A stretch of DNA of 64,000 nt from CAXQUZ01 sp942491145 (GTDB lineage: Bacteria > Myxococcota_A > UBA796 > UBA2385), in assembly GCA_942491145.1 (NCBI GenBank), contig CALOBC010000037.1, positions 1 to 64,000 of the forward strand, given 5' to 3'. The notes beneath the pieces were generated by a model. It searched no databases, was not told the DNA's origin, and worked only from the letters and a program-made list of their open reading frames with translations. The position numbers and the translations under genes were made by a program. This document shows positions 27,291 to 34,497 of this stretch, piece after piece. Each line of letters begins with the position of its first letter. Position 1 is the stretch's first letter.

Positions 27291-27626
27291 TCAGCTTCCC
27301 CGGTAGGTGGAGTAGCCGAAAGGACTCACCAGCAGCGGCACATGGTGGTGCGCCCCGGCCTCGGTCACCGTGAACTCGATGCGGGCCCGGGGGTAGAAGC
27401 CCTGGACGCCCTGGCGCGCTTGGTAGGCCGCGAGCTCGAAGGTGATGCGGTACTCCCCGGCGTCCAGGCTTGCCGTGCCGAGCAGGGTCTTCTGGCGGCC
27501 ATCAGCGTCTGTGGGGCCGCCGCCGAGAGTGGTCCACTGGCCGGCTTCTTGGCGTTCCAGGGTGACTGGGACACCGGCGGCGGGACGGCCGAGTGCGGTG
27601 TCGAGAACGTGGGTGCTGATGCTCAT
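27291..27626 (-). CDS. hiuH: 5-hydroxyisourate hydrolase (transthyretin-like)
   Basis: A 111-residue transthyretin-family enzyme: the N-terminal strand STHVLDTALGRPAAGV supplies the first active-site histidine, the central part contains the arginine of RITFELAAY, HHHVPLLVSPFGYSTYRGS supplies another histidine, and the family-defining YRGS ends the protein. It opens the ring of 5-hydroxyisourate made by PuuD to give OHCU. Its ATG overlaps the stop of the upstream fusion gene in ATGA, and the guanine deaminase starts one base after its stop. Confidence 0.95.
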   Translation of the reverse strand: MSISTHVLDTALGRPAAGVPVTLERQEAGQWTTLGGGPTDADGRQKTLLGTASLDAGEYRITFELAAYQARQGVQGFYPRARIEFTVTEAGAHHHVPLLVSPFGYSTYRGS

Positions 27627-29176
27627 GCGTCGCCTCGGTCGGTGGGTGCGCTGTGCTCGTCGAGCAGCTTGTTCAGGCGCAGTGCAGTGATGCGGGCTTG
27701 CTCACCGGCGGCGATGCGCAGCTCATCATCGGCGCTGTTGTGCATGCGGGCGTTGAGCTTGTCGAGCATCTGGGATGCGCTCAGCCCACTGGCACAGACG
27801 ATGAAGATGTAGCCGTAGCGGTCATCGTAGGCCGTGTTGGCCGCGGCGAGGGCCGCGATGGTGGCCTCGCTGGCGGCGGCGACGCTGGACTGTTCGCCCG
27901 AGGCCCAGTCGGCCGTCTCCCCAAAGCGCTCCCGCAGTGCCGCGGCGCTCGCCCCGATGCGGGGGTGGTGGGTGAAGGCCTCGAGCCAGTCGCCATCGCC
28001 GAGGTGCCACCAGGCGTGGTCGGCGTGGCCGTGCAGGTGGGTGCGGCTGGCAAAGGGGCGGGCGGCCACCATCTGTTGCACCCAGCGGCGGGCCCCACAG
28101 CAGCGCGACAGTGCGGCGGTGGCGTCCCCGACCGAGGCCCGGTTCAGCCAGCGCAGTGCACGGTCGCCGTCGGCGGGTGTGGTCTCGGCGGGCGTCCCAA
28201 AGGCGCGCAGCCGGGAGATGCCGCCGTCGGACAGGATGGTCATCTTGAGGTGGGTCCAGGGCCCGGGATCGGTCACGGGCAGGGTGTGGCCCCGGTGGGG
28301 ACCGAGCGGCGAGTCTGCGGTGATGGCCGTCCATGCTGTCGATCGCCGCAGGGCGTGGGGAGGCGCCTTGGGCCAGTGCAGGGCCTCGATGCGCACGCCC
28401 GTCGGGTAGTTGCCCTTGAAGTGGCGGGTGTGGACCAGGATGTCGTCCAAGAGGCCCGCTTGGCCCAGTGCCAGGATGACGTGGTCTTCCTTGGGCACCG
28501 GGTTGCGCTTGGTCTCCCAGCCGTCGCCCATGTTCACCGCTTCATCGGGCCGGATGAGGTTGTCCATGCGGCTAAAGAACATGTCGGAGCACGCGAGGGC
28601 CTTGCCGCCCCGGGACGCACACAGCAAGTCTTGGCGCTCGTGGTGGCCGATCCCGTCGGAGCGGGGCGTGCCGTAGACCCGCAGCCGGGCGACGCCGCCG
28701 GCGGGATAGATGTGCAGCCGCACGTGTGTGGCGCCGTCGAGGGCCTTCAGCGCGAACAGGTTGTGGCCGCCGCGCTCCAGCCGCACTTGGTCCAGCACCA
28801 CCGTCCACTCGGCGTTGTCGCGAAGCCACGGCCCCGTGGTGCCCGCCGGTGCCACCGTGGCCTCGAGACTGGCGTAGGGCGCGTGGTTCCCGAGGAAGTG
28901 GCGGGTGTCGATGTCGACGCCGACGGGGGTGCAGGCGGTGCCGAGCTGGACGATGGCCGTGTCGTGGCCAGGATGCCGTCGGCGACGGGGTTCCCAGCCA
29001 TCCATGAGCTTGCCGCGTTCGGTGTAGGCGTCGGGGTCAAAGGCGGGCTCTTCGGGCCGGACAAGGTTCTCGACGCCGGCGAAGAAGTTGTCGCTGGCCC
29101 ACAAGGCCTTGCCGCCCATGGTGCTGCAGGCGAGGTCGGGAAGGCCCGAGAAGGCCGTGGTGGTCTCGGTGGTCAA
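27623..29176 (-). CDS. Allantoicase-OHCU decarboxylase fusion protein
   Basis: One frame of 517 residues. The first ~335 hold the two tandem allantoicase repeats, each with GGKAL-A-S/C-D-FF, an N-LxRP word, DGWE, and later DT-HF-GN; the repeats start at about residues 15 and 165. Residues ~340-510 are a whole OHCU decarboxylase: HHPRIGAS with the catalytic histidine, YDDRYGYIFIVCASGLSA and LNARMHN. Start is TTG 29176, which lies inside the allantoinase stop (TCTTGA) with GGAGG seven bases upstream; no ATG or GTG fits. The two activities catalyse OHCU to S-allantoin and allantoate to ureidoglycolate plus urea, steps on either side of allantoinase. An extended frame to 29848 is only an overlap with allantoinase. 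Confidence 0.92.
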   Translation of the reverse strand: MTTETTTAFSGLPDLACSTMGGKALWASDNFFAGVENLVRPEEPAFDPDAYTERGKLMDGWEPRRRRHPGHDTAIVQLGTACTPVGVDIDTRHFLGNHAPYASLEATVAPAGTTGPWLRDNAEWTVVLDQVRLERGGHNLFALKALDGATHVRLHIYPAGGVARLRVYGTPRSDGIGHHERQDLLCASRGGKALACSDMFFSRMDNLIRPDEAVNMGDGWETKRNPVPKEDHVILALGQAGLLDDILVHTRHFKGNYPTGVRIEALHWPKAPPHALRRSTAWTAITADSPLGPHRGHTLPVTDPGPWTHLKMTILSDGGISRLRAFGTPAETTPADGDRALRWLNRASVGDATAALSRCCGARRWVQQMVAARPFASRTHLHGHADHAWWHLGDGDWLEAFTHHPRIGASAAALRERFGETADWASGEQSSVAAASEATIAALAAANTAYDDRYGYIFIVCASGLSASQMLDKLNARMHNSADDELRIAAGEQARITALRLNKLLDEHSAPTDRGDA

Positions 29177-30516
29177 GAGCGTGCCTCCGGAAGCAGCAGC
29201 CGGCCTTGGGGGACGGCGCTGAGCGTGCGGTTCTGGACGATGGGCTGGCCGCGCAGCCAGACGTGGTGCACCCGGCCGGTGAGCGGGCGTCCATGGTAGG
29301 GCGTGACGGGGTGGCGGTGGGCGAGCTGGTGGCCGTCGACGCGGAACGCTTCGTCGGGATCCCACGCGATGACATCGGCCCGCTGGCCGGTCTTCAGGGT
29401 GCCGTGGGACCAGCCGAGCAGCGACGCGGGACCGGCGGTCATCCAGCGGGAAAGCTGGGTGAGAGAGTGGCCCCGGGCCCGGGCTTCGGTGTGGACGGCG
29501 GCGAGACCGAGCTGGAGCGACGCGATGCCCCCCCAGGCCCCCATGAAGTCGCCTTCTTCGGGCAGCTTCAGGCCGGGGATGCACGGGCTGTGGTCGGTCA
29601 CCACAAAGTCGAGGGTGCCGTCGGCGAGGGCGGCCCACAGCGCGTCTCGGTTGGTGCCGCCGCGAATCGGCGGGGCGCACTTGTAGGCGGTGGCCCCGTC
29701 GGGCACCTCTTCGGCCCGCAGGCACAGATAGTGGGGACACGTCTCGGCGGTGATCGGCAGTCCCTCGGCCTTTGCGCGGCGCAGGCTGTCGAGGGCACCC
29801 GCGCTGGACAGGTGCACGATGTGGACCGGGCACCCCGTCTCGCGGCACAGCTCAATCATCATGGCGACGGCGGCGTCTTCCCACTCGGGGGGCCGGCTGT
29901 GGAGGTAGACCTGGTAGTCGCGGGGGTTGCCTTGGTCCACCAGTGCGGCATTCTTGAGGGGCAGCTCCAGCTCGGCATGGACCAGCAGGGGGACGCCACA
30001 GCGGCGCAGCTCCGGCATGGCTGTGAGGAGCTCGGCGCGGCCCACGGGGGGGAATTCGTCGATGCCCGAGGGGCACAGAAAGCACTTGAAGCCCCGCACC
30101 CCCCGCTGGACCATGGGCGCGAGCTGGGGGGTGTTGCCGGGGATGACGCCGCCCCACAGCGCACAGTCGACGTGCAGCTTGCCGGCGGTGGCCGCGATCT
30201 TCGCTTCCAGGGCGTCACTGGAGACCGTCACGGGGTCGCTGTTGAGCGGCATGTCGGCCAGTGTGGTGACCCCGCCGAGCGCGGCGGCGGCGGTGGCGGT
30301 CTGCCAGCCCTCCCACTCGGTGCGGCCGGGCTCATTGACGTGCACGTGGGTGTCCACAATGCCCGGCATCAGCACCAGATCGCCCAAGTCTTCGTCGCCG
30401 GGTGAGGGGCGGTCCGCGGGCGTGCAGGCCCCGATGACCGGGCCATCAAAGACGATGCGGGCGGGGGCAGGGCCGGTCGGGCCGAGCACCCGACGACTCC
30501 AGAGTGCCTTGTTCAT
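29173..30516 (-). CDS. allB: Allantoinase
   Basis: A cyclic amidohydrolase of 447 residues. Metal ligands appear in MPGIVDTHVHVNEPGRTEWEG written here as its parts DTHVHVNE and GRTEWEG, in the carboxylated lysine of RGFKCFLCPSG, in the histidines of LLVHAE and VHIVHLSS, and in the aspartate of VVTDHSPC. These are the usual allantoinase signatures. It hydrolyses S-allantoin to allantoate. It is the first enzyme gene of the purine degradation operon on this strand and its stop codon contains the TTG start of the allantoicase-OHCU gene. A 57-base gap separates it from a small membrane protein gene upstream on the same strand. Confidence 0.94.
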   Translation of the reverse strand: MNKALWSRRVLGPTGPAPARIVFDGPVIGACTPADRPSPGDEDLGDLVLMPGIVDTHVHVNEPGRTEWEGWQTATAAAALGGVTTLADMPLNSDPVTVSSDALEAKIAATAGKLHVDCALWGGVIPGNTPQLAPMVQRGVRGFKCFLCPSGIDEFPPVGRAELLTAMPELRRCGVPLLVHAELELPLKNAALVDQGNPRDYQVYLHSRPPEWEDAAVAMMIELCRETGCPVHIVHLSSAGALDSLRRAKAEGLPITAETCPHYLCLRAEEVPDGATAYKCAPPIRGGTNRDALWAALADGTLDFVVTDHSPCIPGLKLPEEGDFMGAWGGIASLQLGLAAVHTEARARGHSLTQLSRWMTAGPASLLGWSHGTLKTGQRADVIAWDPDEAFRVDGHQLAHRHPVTPYHGRPLTGRVHHVWLRGQPIVQNRTLSAVPQGRLLLPEARS

Positions 30517-30573
30517 GGACCTCTCCAGCGAGAGTTGAGTGGGGTCGTGGCCTTGGGGTGGCCCACGGTGGGC

Positions 30574-31077
30574 TCAGACCGGTTGGGCCGGCCAGACCGC
30601 GGTGCCCGTGCCCAGTGCCCCTTGGCCGCCCTTGTGCCAGAGGGTGCCCGTGGCCACGGTGTCTTGGGGAGCCGAAGGCGCCGTGGCGTGCCAGCGCTGG
30701 CCGTCGTCGGACTCCAGCTCGACCCGCACCGGACCGGCGCCCGTGCCCACCGAGACAATGCGCACACTGAGCTCGTCGCCATCTTGCACGATGGGCACCA
30801 GCCGCGCCGAGGCTTCGTGCTTGCTGAGCAACCACCGGCTGGCCAAGCCGACCGGGACCATCGCTACACACACGCCAATGCCAAAGCGCAGCGCGAGCGG
30901 GCCGGGATCGGTGAGCTCCCCGGACATGAGCGCCGGCATCATCACCCCGGCGACGAGCACGGGGGCGGCGAGTGCGGCGCCGGCGAGGCCCATGCGCACC
31001 GACTCTCCTTGGGCGAGGAGGCAGTCCACAGCACCGGTGCGGTGGGTGGTGTCGGCGGGTGCGTCTGCGTCGGTCAC
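30574..31077 (-). CDS. Unknown small membrane protein upstream of allantoinase
   Basis: Starts at GTG 31077 (MTDADAPADTTHRTG); ATG 30996 is a shorter alternative. Two membrane helices lie at residues about 29-50 (MGLAGAALAAPVLVAGVMMP) and 60-85 (LALRFGIGVCVAMVPVGLAS). A soluble C-terminal region of ~85 residues, predicted beta-rich, contains PVRVELESDDGQRWHA. I do not recognise it; the shape recalls DUF3592-type proteins. It may be co-transcribed with the allantoinase, 57 bases away, but nothing ties it to purine use. It is divergent from the next membrane protein. Confidence 0.55.
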   Translation of the reverse strand: MTDADAPADTTHRTGAVDCLLAQGESVRMGLAGAALAAPVLVAGVMMPALMSGELTDPGPLALRFGIGVCVAMVPVGLASRWLLSKHEASARLVPIVQDGDELSVRIVSVGTGAGPVRVELESDDGQRWHATAPSAPQDTVATGTLWHKGGQGALGTGTAVWPAQPV

Positions 31078-31170
31078 GGGGTGGGCCCAGGTTGGGGGCG
31101 GCCTCGGATAGCCGTCCCGGTGGCGCGCGGCCAGCCCACCCCTGTAGCCTGGACCCCACGAGGTGCCGCG

Positions 31171-31590
31171 ATGCTCTCCATCTCTCCTGTTGTGCTCTTG
31201 GCCGTGGTGTCCCTCGGTGTCGGGCTGGTCGTGCTGCTCACCTGGGCGGTCGGTTGGTCGACCGAAGCGAGACTGGAGACCGCCGAGGGTGTGCGGGCGG
31301 CGTGGCGCCTGGAGCATCCTGAGGACACCCTCGAAGATGACGTGTTGGTTGGTGTCGACGGCCGCTCGGCGCTGGTCGGACTCGGCAAGGGCGGGGTGGG
31401 CTTGGTCTTTGTGCTTGGTGACCGCTTTGTTGTGCGTCGGCTGACCCCGGGGACTCTGCGGGGGGTGGCGGCGACCCAGCAGGGCATCCGGCTGCGCTTC
31501 CTGGGCTTTGGGCGCCCCGAGGTGCTGGTGCGGACGGGCCCGACACCTGCAAGTGCCCACTGGCGGGGCAGGATCGCACACTTGGGATAG
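31171..31590 (+). CDS. Unknown protein with one N-terminal membrane helix
   Basis: A 139-residue protein: an N-terminal helix (ISPVVLLAVVSLGVGLVVLL) and a soluble part with DDVLVGVDGRSALVGLGKGG, VFVLGDRFVVRRLTPG and IRLRFLGFGRPEVL. The pattern suggests a small beta-sheet domain held at the membrane. No family recognised. It is divergent from the membrane protein next to allantoinase; the 93 bases between them would hold both promoters. A T6 run follows the stop without a clear stem. Confidence 0.6.
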   Translation: MLSISPVVLLAVVSLGVGLVVLLTWAVGWSTEARLETAEGVRAAWRLEHPEDTLEDDVLVGVDGRSALVGLGKGGVGLVFVLGDRFVVRRLTPGTLRGVAATQQGIRLRFLGFGRPEVLVRTGPTPASAHWRGRIAHLG

Positions 31591-31743
31591 CCTTTTTTGG
31601 GGGTGTTGGTGAGTGTGGATCGGGCAGTTGTCGCGGTGCTGCACCATTGTTGACACATTGTGCGGCGGCTCAGATCCGTAGAGTGAGCGAGCAGGGCCAG
31701 ACGGACGTTGTCGTCGCGATCCCTGTGTGCAACGGGAGCTCCC

Positions 31744-32601
31744 ATGGCCGAGTATTGCCGCCCAGAACAGATGTCTTGTCCCGCTTCCCCGGCGATGTCG
31801 GTGCCGGAGAGGGCGAGCAAGCCGGTAGCCAGCAATGCTCTTCAACAGGAGCGTCTCGCTGGAGTGGGCCCCGAAGCCGAGGCCCAGTGTAGCGCCGAGC
31901 TGATGCCGGGTTGGCTCGCTCAGGTGGAGGCTGAGGAAGATGCCGGAGCGGACCGCGACCAGCCGTGGTGTGAGGTCAGCAATGAGCTGGCGGGCCGGGA
32001 CTTTCTGGTGGGTGCCCTCGGCCGGTCCAAGGAAGATATCCAAGCGATGAAGGATCGCGCGGGTCCCTACGAGCAGCAGCAGTGGACCGGCGACTTGATC
32101 GATGCGTCTCACAGCCAAGATCCCCACCGGGAGGCGATGTTCGAGGACTACTGCGCACGCTCGAAGGACGAGGCGATGTGTGGGAGTGGCCAGATGCGGG
32201 GCGATGGCAGCAACCACCGCCACCTCGACTTCTCAGGCCAGAAGGGGCGCCGCTACTTTGAGGGCCAACAGACCATTCGCGACATTCGGGGCGGACCGGC
32301 GGGGACCCTCGGCGCCGGCTTGGGTCTGATGCGCTGGGGTGGGGCCGAAGGCATGGCCCGGGGTGCCCGTGGGATGGCGGCTTGGGATGGCTTGTTGGCA
32401 GGAGCAGCCCACTCCTTTCGTCCCCCGACCACGGCACCGGGGGCACAGAGCCCGCCGGTCCCCCATCGGCCGCAGTGGGGTGCGCCGGAGCTGGCCCCGC
32501 CGGTCTTCAAGGACACGGGCACCCACCTCGGGCCCAACCAGCCCAATCCCTACACCCCCGCACGGGGCCACAGGGGCCACCCGGGGCGCAAGATCAAGTA
32601 G
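31744..32601 (+). CDS. Unknown protein with glycine-rich middle and proline-rich tail
   Basis: From ATG 31744, 285 residues: a charged first half with several cysteines (MAEYCRPEQMSCPASP, WCEVSNELAGRDF), a histidine-containing segment HREAMFEDYCARSKDE, then GGPAGTLGAGLGLMRWGG and a tail full of proline ending PYTPARGHRGHPGRKIK. No signal peptide is visible. The make-up recalls secreted effector or polymorphic-toxin proteins, but no toxin domain can be recognised and that guess is weak. TTGACA at about 31650 could be a promoter -35 box. Confidence 0.5.
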   Translation: MAEYCRPEQMSCPASPAMSVPERASKPVASNALQQERLAGVGPEAEAQCSAELMPGWLAQVEAEEDAGADRDQPWCEVSNELAGRDFLVGALGRSKEDIQAMKDRAGPYEQQQWTGDLIDASHSQDPHREAMFEDYCARSKDEAMCGSGQMRGDGSNHRHLDFSGQKGRRYFEGQQTIRDIRGGPAGTLGAGLGLMRWGGAEGMARGARGMAAWDGLLAGAAHSFRPPTTAPGAQSPPVPHRPQWGAPELAPPVFKDTGTHLGPNQPNPYTPARGHRGHPGRKIK

Positions 32602-32794
32602 GTGTGAGTGCCTGCTTCTCAGGGCGGCACCTGGCGCTGTGGACTTGCTCTGGGGCCCTCGGCTTGACGTTGGGCCGGGTCATGCGCTGGCGGAGGCTGA
32701 GACGGGCTACAGTTTTCGGCAGGCTGCGCGCTGTGGTGGACAGCGTCCGCTGCACCGGCGGTGTGCCCCTCTCGACCTCGCGCCTGGAGCGCCC

Positions 32795-33388
32795 GTGACC
32801 TCGAATGTCCCCTTCTCCTGCCTGTTTGTGTTGGGTGTGGTCGCTGCAGGCTGTGGCCCCGACACCATCCTCAATGTGGACGGTCGGGTCAGCTCGGTGC
32901 GGGGCGAGATGCTCGGTCTGGACGAGAGTGTGGACTCGGGCCCGTGCACGGCGAGGGTCGTGTACCGGCGGATGGCAGGGGACGCCGCCGATGTGGATGA
33001 GACCTTCGGTCGGTACCAGCTTGACTCCAGAAACGCCCTGCTGGTCGAGGTCAATGGCCACCGCATCACGGGCTCTGGCATGACCCAGCTCGAGACGTGG
33101 AACACAACCGGGGACAACTTCCACGTCGCCGACGGGGTGGGCGTGCCTCAGATCGGCATTGAAGCGCCGGACCTGGCGCCCATGCGGGTGGACGGCAAGG
33201 ACGACAACAAAATGCAGTTCCGGCTGCACTTCATTGATGACAAGGGCAAGATCGTCGAAGATGATCGCCCGCCTTCGCCCTTCCCCTACACCAAGCCTCG
33301 CCAGTGGCGCTTGTTTGAGCTGACCCGCAACAAAGCCAGCATCTCGTGTGAGATTCGGGGGGTCGACTCCTTCGAGCGGGACAACTGA
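32795..33388 (+). CDS. Lipoprotein of unknown function
   Basis: Starts at GTG 32795 and begins MTSNVPFSCLFVLGVVAAGC, a clear lipobox (VAAGC). The mature ~180 residues hold an N-terminal beta-rich region (DTILNVDGRVSSVRGEMLGL), two cysteines and a motif RLHFIDDKGKIVEDDRPPSP near the C-terminus. It is likely anchored to the inner face of the outer membrane or to the plasma membrane. No family recognised. It lies 61 bases upstream of the fatty acid hydroxylase, so the two may share a transcript. Confidence 0.65.
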   Translation: MTSNVPFSCLFVLGVVAAGCGPDTILNVDGRVSSVRGEMLGLDESVDSGPCTARVVYRRMAGDAADVDETFGRYQLDSRNALLVEVNGHRITGSGMTQLETWNTTGDNFHVADGVGVPQIGIEAPDLAPMRVDGKDDNKMQFRLHFIDDKGKIVEDDRPPSPFPYTKPRQWRLFELTRNKASISCEIRGVDSFERDN

Positions 33389-33449
33389 GCGCGCGACCTG
33401 TAGCCTCGACCGGCCGGCTGCGGTGGGCGGCTGTCAGCCTGGAGTGCAC

Positions 33450-34391
33450 GTGCCGGTTCCTCAGCTTCCCGATGTTGTGCAGCTCGCCGTGCCCTTCTTC
33501 ATCGGCAGCATGGTGTTGGAGCTGGTCATCGGGCGATTGACCGGCAAGGCCCGCTACGAGACCCGGGACACGCTGGTCAGCTTGGTGATGGGGGGCGGCA
33601 ACCTGGTCGAGGGTGTGTTGGTGAGTGGTGTGATGGGTGCGCTGTTCTGGGCCACGTACGAGCTGGCGCCGATGCCCCTGGGGGACCTGTGGTGGGGCTG
33701 GTCGGTGCCGGTCTTTGTGTTGTGTTTTGTGTTGGACGATCTCCGCTACTATTGGTTTCACCGGGCCAGCCACCAGGTCCGATGGTTCTGGACCAGCCAT
33801 GTCAACCACCACTCCAGCCAGCACTACAACCTGTCGACGGCCCTCCGCCAGACCTGGCTGTTCCACCTGACCTTCGGGTTTGTCTTTCGCGTGCCGTTGA
33901 TGCTGCTGGGCTTCGATCCCCGCATGGTCGCGTTTGTCGCCGGCATCAACCTCGTGTACCAGTTCTGGATCCACACCGAGCTGATCGACCGGTTCCCGGC
34001 GCCGATTGAGCATGTGTTCAACACGCCGTCTCACCACCGCGTGCACCATGCGACCAACCCGCGCTATCTTGATGCAAACTATGGCGGGGTGTTCATCATC
34101 TGGGACCGTTGGTTCGGCACCTTCGTGTCTGAAGACAAAGTCACCGAGCCGGTTCGGTATGGGCTGGTGCACAACCTCGGGACGTTCTCCCTGTGGCGGG
34201 TGGTCTTCCACGACTTCTTCGCGATGGTTCAGGACGTGAGCCAGCCGGGTCTACGGCTGCGGGAGCGGCTCGGCTATGCCTTCGGGCCACCGGGGTGGTC
34301 CCATGATGGCAGTCGATTGACGAGTGACCAGATCAAGATTGCCCATGTGGAGCGCAATCCCGAGCTTGCAGGCACCCCAGGCCTGCCCTGA
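33450..34391 (+). CDS. Sterol desaturase/fatty acid hydroxylase family membrane protein
   Basis: Starts at GTG 33450 with GGAG five bases upstream. Four or five hydrophobic helices surround the three histidine boxes of the ERG3/SUR2 family: RYYWFHRASH, WTSHVNHHSSQHYN and SHHRVHHATNPRYLDANYGG. These bind a di-iron centre that hydroxylates or desaturates a lipid such as a sterol, sphingolipid or fatty acid. The NYGGVFIIWDRWFGTF ending is common in bacterial members. The exact substrate is unknown. It lies between a lipoprotein and the UPF0182 gene. Confidence 0.88.
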   Translation: MPVPQLPDVVQLAVPFFIGSMVLELVIGRLTGKARYETRDTLVSLVMGGGNLVEGVLVSGVMGALFWATYELAPMPLGDLWWGWSVPVFVLCFVLDDLRYYWFHRASHQVRWFWTSHVNHHSSQHYNLSTALRQTWLFHLTFGFVFRVPLMLLGFDPRMVAFVAGINLVYQFWIHTELIDRFPAPIEHVFNTPSHHRVHHATNPRYLDANYGGVFIIWDRWFGTFVSEDKVTEPVRYGLVHNLGTFSLWRVVFHDFFAMVQDVSQPGLRLRERLGYAFGPPGWSHDGSRLTSDQIKIAHVERNPELAGTPGLP

Positions 34392-34497
34392 GCGGTAGCG
34401 CCGGCGGTGGTGGGGTTATGGCCCGGGACCGAGTGCAGGAAGGTCGGCACCGCCCGGGTGCATGACTCCGTCCTGATGCTGTGTTCGAGGGTTCCTG

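Noticed and set aside
27623..29848. 741-residue version of the allantoicase-OHCU fusion
   Set aside because: The first ~220 residues overlap allantoinase in another frame and have arginine-rich shadow composition. TTG 29176 with GGAGG fits the allantoicase start.
31744..32601. The 285-residue unknown protein as a secretion-system effector
   Set aside because: Composition alone is suggestive; there is no VgrG, PAAR, signal or known toxin domain.
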